From: Bacteroidota bacterium
GTDB lineage: Bacteria; Bacteroidota; Bacteroidia; Bacteroidales; Prolixibacteraceae
Reading direction: 5' to 3'
Assembly: GCA_030691295.1 (NCBI GenBank)
Contig: JAUYEQ010000618.1
Location: 1-8,828, forward strand
Length of the DNA stretch: 8,828 nucleotides
This document shows positions 7,025 through 8,828 of the stretch, piece after piece. Made by a program: the position numbers and the translations under genes. How positions within the stretch are numbered: position 1 is the first letter of the stretch; each line of letters starts with the position of its first letter. The notes under the pieces were generated by a model. It was not told the origin of the DNA. It saw only the letters and a program-made list of their open reading frames with translations, and did not search any database.

Positions 7025-8365
7025 TTACTTTCCTGGTACAGTAAAGCCAGCATTTTTATCATCAATTACTAACACCCAGTCGTTGCCGCGGCCACCTTTT
7101 TCAGGCCTGAATTGCTGAATGCCTTTATTGGCAATCTCTTTCAGTTTGGTTGATTCTCCGGTTTTGGGATTAAACCACCAAACTACCGATTCTGACCATC
7201 CCAGTTTTTCTAGGTTTATGCTGGCTCCCCAACCTGTTGGAATATAAACAAATGCATAGCTTTTGCCTTTGGTAGCCACCATGTAATCGGTTTCAGGCAT
7301 GTATTCGTTGGTTATTAATTCCTGAAATGGAATTCGTTCAGTCATCGGGCGGCTTTCCATCAGGCGGCGCATATTGAGCATGTCAAAAGCTCCGGGCAGA
7401 TCCAGATCGTCGTACCAGGTATGGCGTCCAAAACATACAGGCGACCGGTCGGGAGTGAGCATTTGCCAGATGGCGTGGCAGCCGTAGGTATGGCCAAAAC
7501 CTCCGGAGAACAAATTCCAGTAGGCTGCCTGACGGACATCGGCATCGTCGAACCAACCCAGAATCTCAGGCTTCCAGTCATGTGGATGATCTTCGTAGCG
7601 TGGTTCACCGTCGAAGGTTGGTTTTGTTGGCTGAAGTTGGTAATCCGGAAGTAGTAATTTTTTATAGGCAGCGTACGAACGTTCTCCGTGTCCGGTTTGC
7701 ATCATGTTAAAATCTAGCCAGTCCTGATTGTGAAACCATTTTGAGGAGCTGTTTCCACCCATTGGATGAAATGTCATCAGGTGATTTTTATCCACCGATT
7801 TTATACCGTTGGCCAACGCATTCCAAATTTCGAGGTTGGCACCGCCACCTTGCCGGTCGCCACCGTTAATCCAGATGATGTTCGGGAAATCTTTGTAGCG
7901 GGTTCCAATCCATTTTCCATATTGAAAAGCATTTTCCTTGTTGAAAATTACCGGTCCAACTCCCCATTGTTTATCTACTTTATCGCCCCAGGTAGGAAGC
8001 AGACCGATGAACATGCCTTTCTCTTCTGCCTTTTTGATCACCCAATCCACATGAGCAAAATACTTTTCATTGGGTTTCTTCAGGTCGTTGTCAATCAAAG
8101 GTTTTTCTCCTTCCATATTAGGAGTATTCAATCCATCGAGCTCGGCCAAAGCCACTGCCTGAATGACAGTAAACCCTTTTTCCCGCCGGTTTTCGAGGTA
8201 TTTTTCTGAATTCTTCTTATCAAGCCGGTGAAATAATTCCCAACCGGTATCTGCGAGATAGAAGAACTTTGCACCGTTTTCAAATTCGAGGAATCGTTTG
8301 TTGTCTGAAACTTTGCTTTCGATTATCCTGAACAATTTGGTAATTTCAAGGTTTGGTTTGTACAA
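7025..8365 (-). CDS. GH140/DUF4038-like glycoside hydrolase, apparently lacking its 5' end
   Basis: The open frame gives 446 residues if the TTG at 8365 is used. The catalytic barrel begins near residue 18 with K-V-S-D-N-K-R-F-L, then [15 protein letters not shown] (34-48), [12 protein letters not shown] (68-78), G-L-L-P-T-W-G-D-K (121-129), I-W-I-N-G-G-D170 and D252-G-E-P-R-Y-E258. This is the DUF4038 pattern of the GH140 family, where an Asp in N-G-G-D and a downstream Glu are the predicted catalytic pair; characterised GH140 enzymes release apiose from the pectin rhamnogalacturonan-II. Residues from about 355 to 435, ending G-N-D-W-V-L-V-I, fit the small C-terminal beta domain (collagen-binding-like, PF12904). 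Relatives are exported, yet no signal peptide is encoded: an in-frame TAG lies at 8375-8377, the only early starts are TTG codons, and the first internal ATG is at residue 84. The 5' end therefore looks lost. Whether a functional protein is made is uncertain; substrate is inferred. Confidence 0.82.
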   Translation of the reverse strand: MYKPNLEITKLFRIIESKVSDNKRFLEFENGAKFFYLADTGWELFHRLDKKNSEKYLENRREKGFTVIQAVALAELDGLNTPNMEGEKPLIDNDLKKPNEKYFAHVDWVIKKAEEKGMFIGLLPTWGDKVDKQWGVGPVIFNKENAFQYGKWIGTRYKDFPNIIWINGGDRQGGGANLEIWNALANGIKSVDKNHLMTFHPMGGNSSSKWFHNQDWLDFNMMQTGHGERSYAAYKKLLLPDYQLQPTKPTFDGEPRYEDHPHDWKPEILGWFDDADVRQAAYWNLFSGGFGHTYGCHAIWQMLTPDRSPVCFGRHTWYDDLDLPGAFDMLNMRRLMESRPMTERIPFQELITNEYMPETDYMVATKGKSYAFVYIPTGWGASINLEKLGWSESVVWWFNPKTGESTKLKEIANKGIQQFRPEKGGRGNDWVLVIDDKNAGFTVPGK

Positions 8366-8382
8366 TATAAAAAGCTAAAAAT

Positions 8383-8828
8383 ATGAAAACAATAGATCGG
8401 ACAAAACCGGTTTTGGTAACCGGCGGAACAGGTTATCTGGCTTCGTGGATTGTGAAACAATTATTGGATAAAGGGTATGAAGTCCGCACGACTGTAAGAA
8501 ACCTGGCACAAAAAGACAAATATGCGCATTTAACTTCACTGGCAGTAAAAAGCGTTGGAATACTCCAGTTTTTTGAAGCCGATCTTCTGAAAAAGGGAAG
8601 TTTCACTGAAGCAATGGCTGGCTGCGAACAGGTAATCCACACCGCATCTCCTTTTAAAATTTCAGGAATAAAAAATGCGCAGAAAGAGCTGGTAGAGCCT
8701 GCTTTGGAAGGAACACGGAACGTATTGGATACAGTGAACGCTATCGAAAGCGTTCAACGGGTGGTGCTCACTTCGAGTTTAGCGGCCATCTACGGTGATG
8801 CCATTGACATTCAAAAAACTGAAAATGG
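8383..8828 (+). CDS. NAD(P)-dependent epimerase/dehydratase, dihydroflavonol-4-reductase-like (3' end outside window)
   Basis: ATG 8383 opens a frame that runs off the window after 148 codons. The start is followed by V-L-V-T-G-G-T-G-Y-L-A-S-W (residues 10-22), the T-G-x-x-G-x-x-A form of the Rossmann dinucleotide motif of extended short-chain dehydrogenases. Then come G-Y-E-V-R-T-T-V-R, where the Arg residues favour NADPH in this subgroup, and A-D-L-L at about 67-70. V-I-H-T-A-S-P (about 86-92), E-P-A-L-E-G-T-R-N-V-L-D and V-L-T-S-S-L-A-A-I-Y-G, with the catalytic Ser region, follow. This order is characteristic of the dihydroflavonol reductase/cinnamoyl-CoA reductase/aldehyde reductase branch. 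The Y-x-x-x-K catalytic pair lies beyond the window. It should be a cytoplasmic reductase of aldehydes or ketones; the substrate is unknown. Only 17 bp separate it from the earliest start of the divergent glycosidase gene, so its promoter must lie inside that reading frame or the intergenic space is a rearrangement scar. Confidence 0.9.
   Translation, partial: MKTIDRTKPVLVTGGTGYLASWIVKQLLDKGYEVRTTVRNLAQKDKYAHLTSLAVKSVGILQFFEADLLKKGSFTEAMAGCEQVIHTASPFKISGIKNAQKELVEPALEGTRNVLDTVNAIESVQRVVLTSSLAAIYGDAIDIQKTEN

Noticed and set aside
7766..8209. 147-residue open frame on the plus strand opposite the GH140-like gene
   Set aside because: It is antisense to conserved barrel motifs and shows no domain of its own; long antisense frames are expected here by chance.
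8366..8400. Hydrophobic minus-strand codons just upstream of the GH140-like frame, read in another frame as a possible signal peptide
   Set aside because: The stretch overlaps the start of the divergent reductase gene, has no start codon in that frame, and meets a stop shortly after, so it is likely chance from AT-rich sequence.
1..8828. CRISPR array, tRNA, rRNA, insertion sequence or prophage
   Set aside because: I saw no regularly spaced repeats, no cloverleaf-like or ribosomal segments, no transposase motifs and no phage genes on either strand.

Overview
The window looks like chromosomal DNA of a Bacteroidota, probably a marine or sediment Bacteroidales/Marinilabiliales-type organism. The signs are moderate AT content, Shine-Dalgarno signals that are weak or absent, signal peptides ending in the typical Leu-Ala-Gln or Ser-Ala-Gln pattern, a lipobox lipoprotein, possible TAnnTTTG-type -7 boxes, and a run of secreted sugar-active proteins. 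The lineage below phylum level is inferred from sequence style, not measured.

Left part (1-3646): the 3' end of a POT/PTR-family peptide transporter runs rightward into a textbook intrinsic terminator (459-484). A class D (OXA-type) beta-lactamase-like lipoprotein gene follows (667-1494). A 71-bp convergent gap with a 13-bp perfect inverted repeat separates it from a complete leftward AMP-forming acetyl-CoA synthetase gene (acs, 1566-3479). A divergent spacer of about 170 bp follows.

Middle part (3647-6056): a secreted TIM-barrel sugar isomerase/epimerase-like protein (rightward) converges on a secreted PQQ-like beta-propeller protein (leftward). Both carry N-terminal signal peptides and should act in the periplasm or at the cell surface. 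The same 10-mer, TATTTTTACG, lies upstream of both starts and is a plausible -7 promoter element.

Right part (6198-8828): two leftward glycoside-hydrolase-type genes, GH140/DUF4038-like at 7025-8365 and a second TIM-barrel GH-like gene at 6198-6951, form a cluster that appears to be decaying. The first has an intact catalytic domain but no ATG start, no signal peptide, and only 17 bp between its earliest possible start and the divergent neighbour. The second carries a one-base frameshift near 6618. It also seems to have an internal deletion near 6295 that joins its N-terminal half to its own C-terminal tail in a third frame. The window ends inside a rightward NAD(P)-dependent epimerase/dihydroflavonol-reductase-like gene.

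I found no CRISPR array, rRNA, tRNA, insertion sequence or phage gene. The most notable signals are the damaged glycosidase pair, with a hidden out-of-frame tail, and the divergent class D beta-lactamase-like lipoprotein. I do not see a convincing new multi-gene system.
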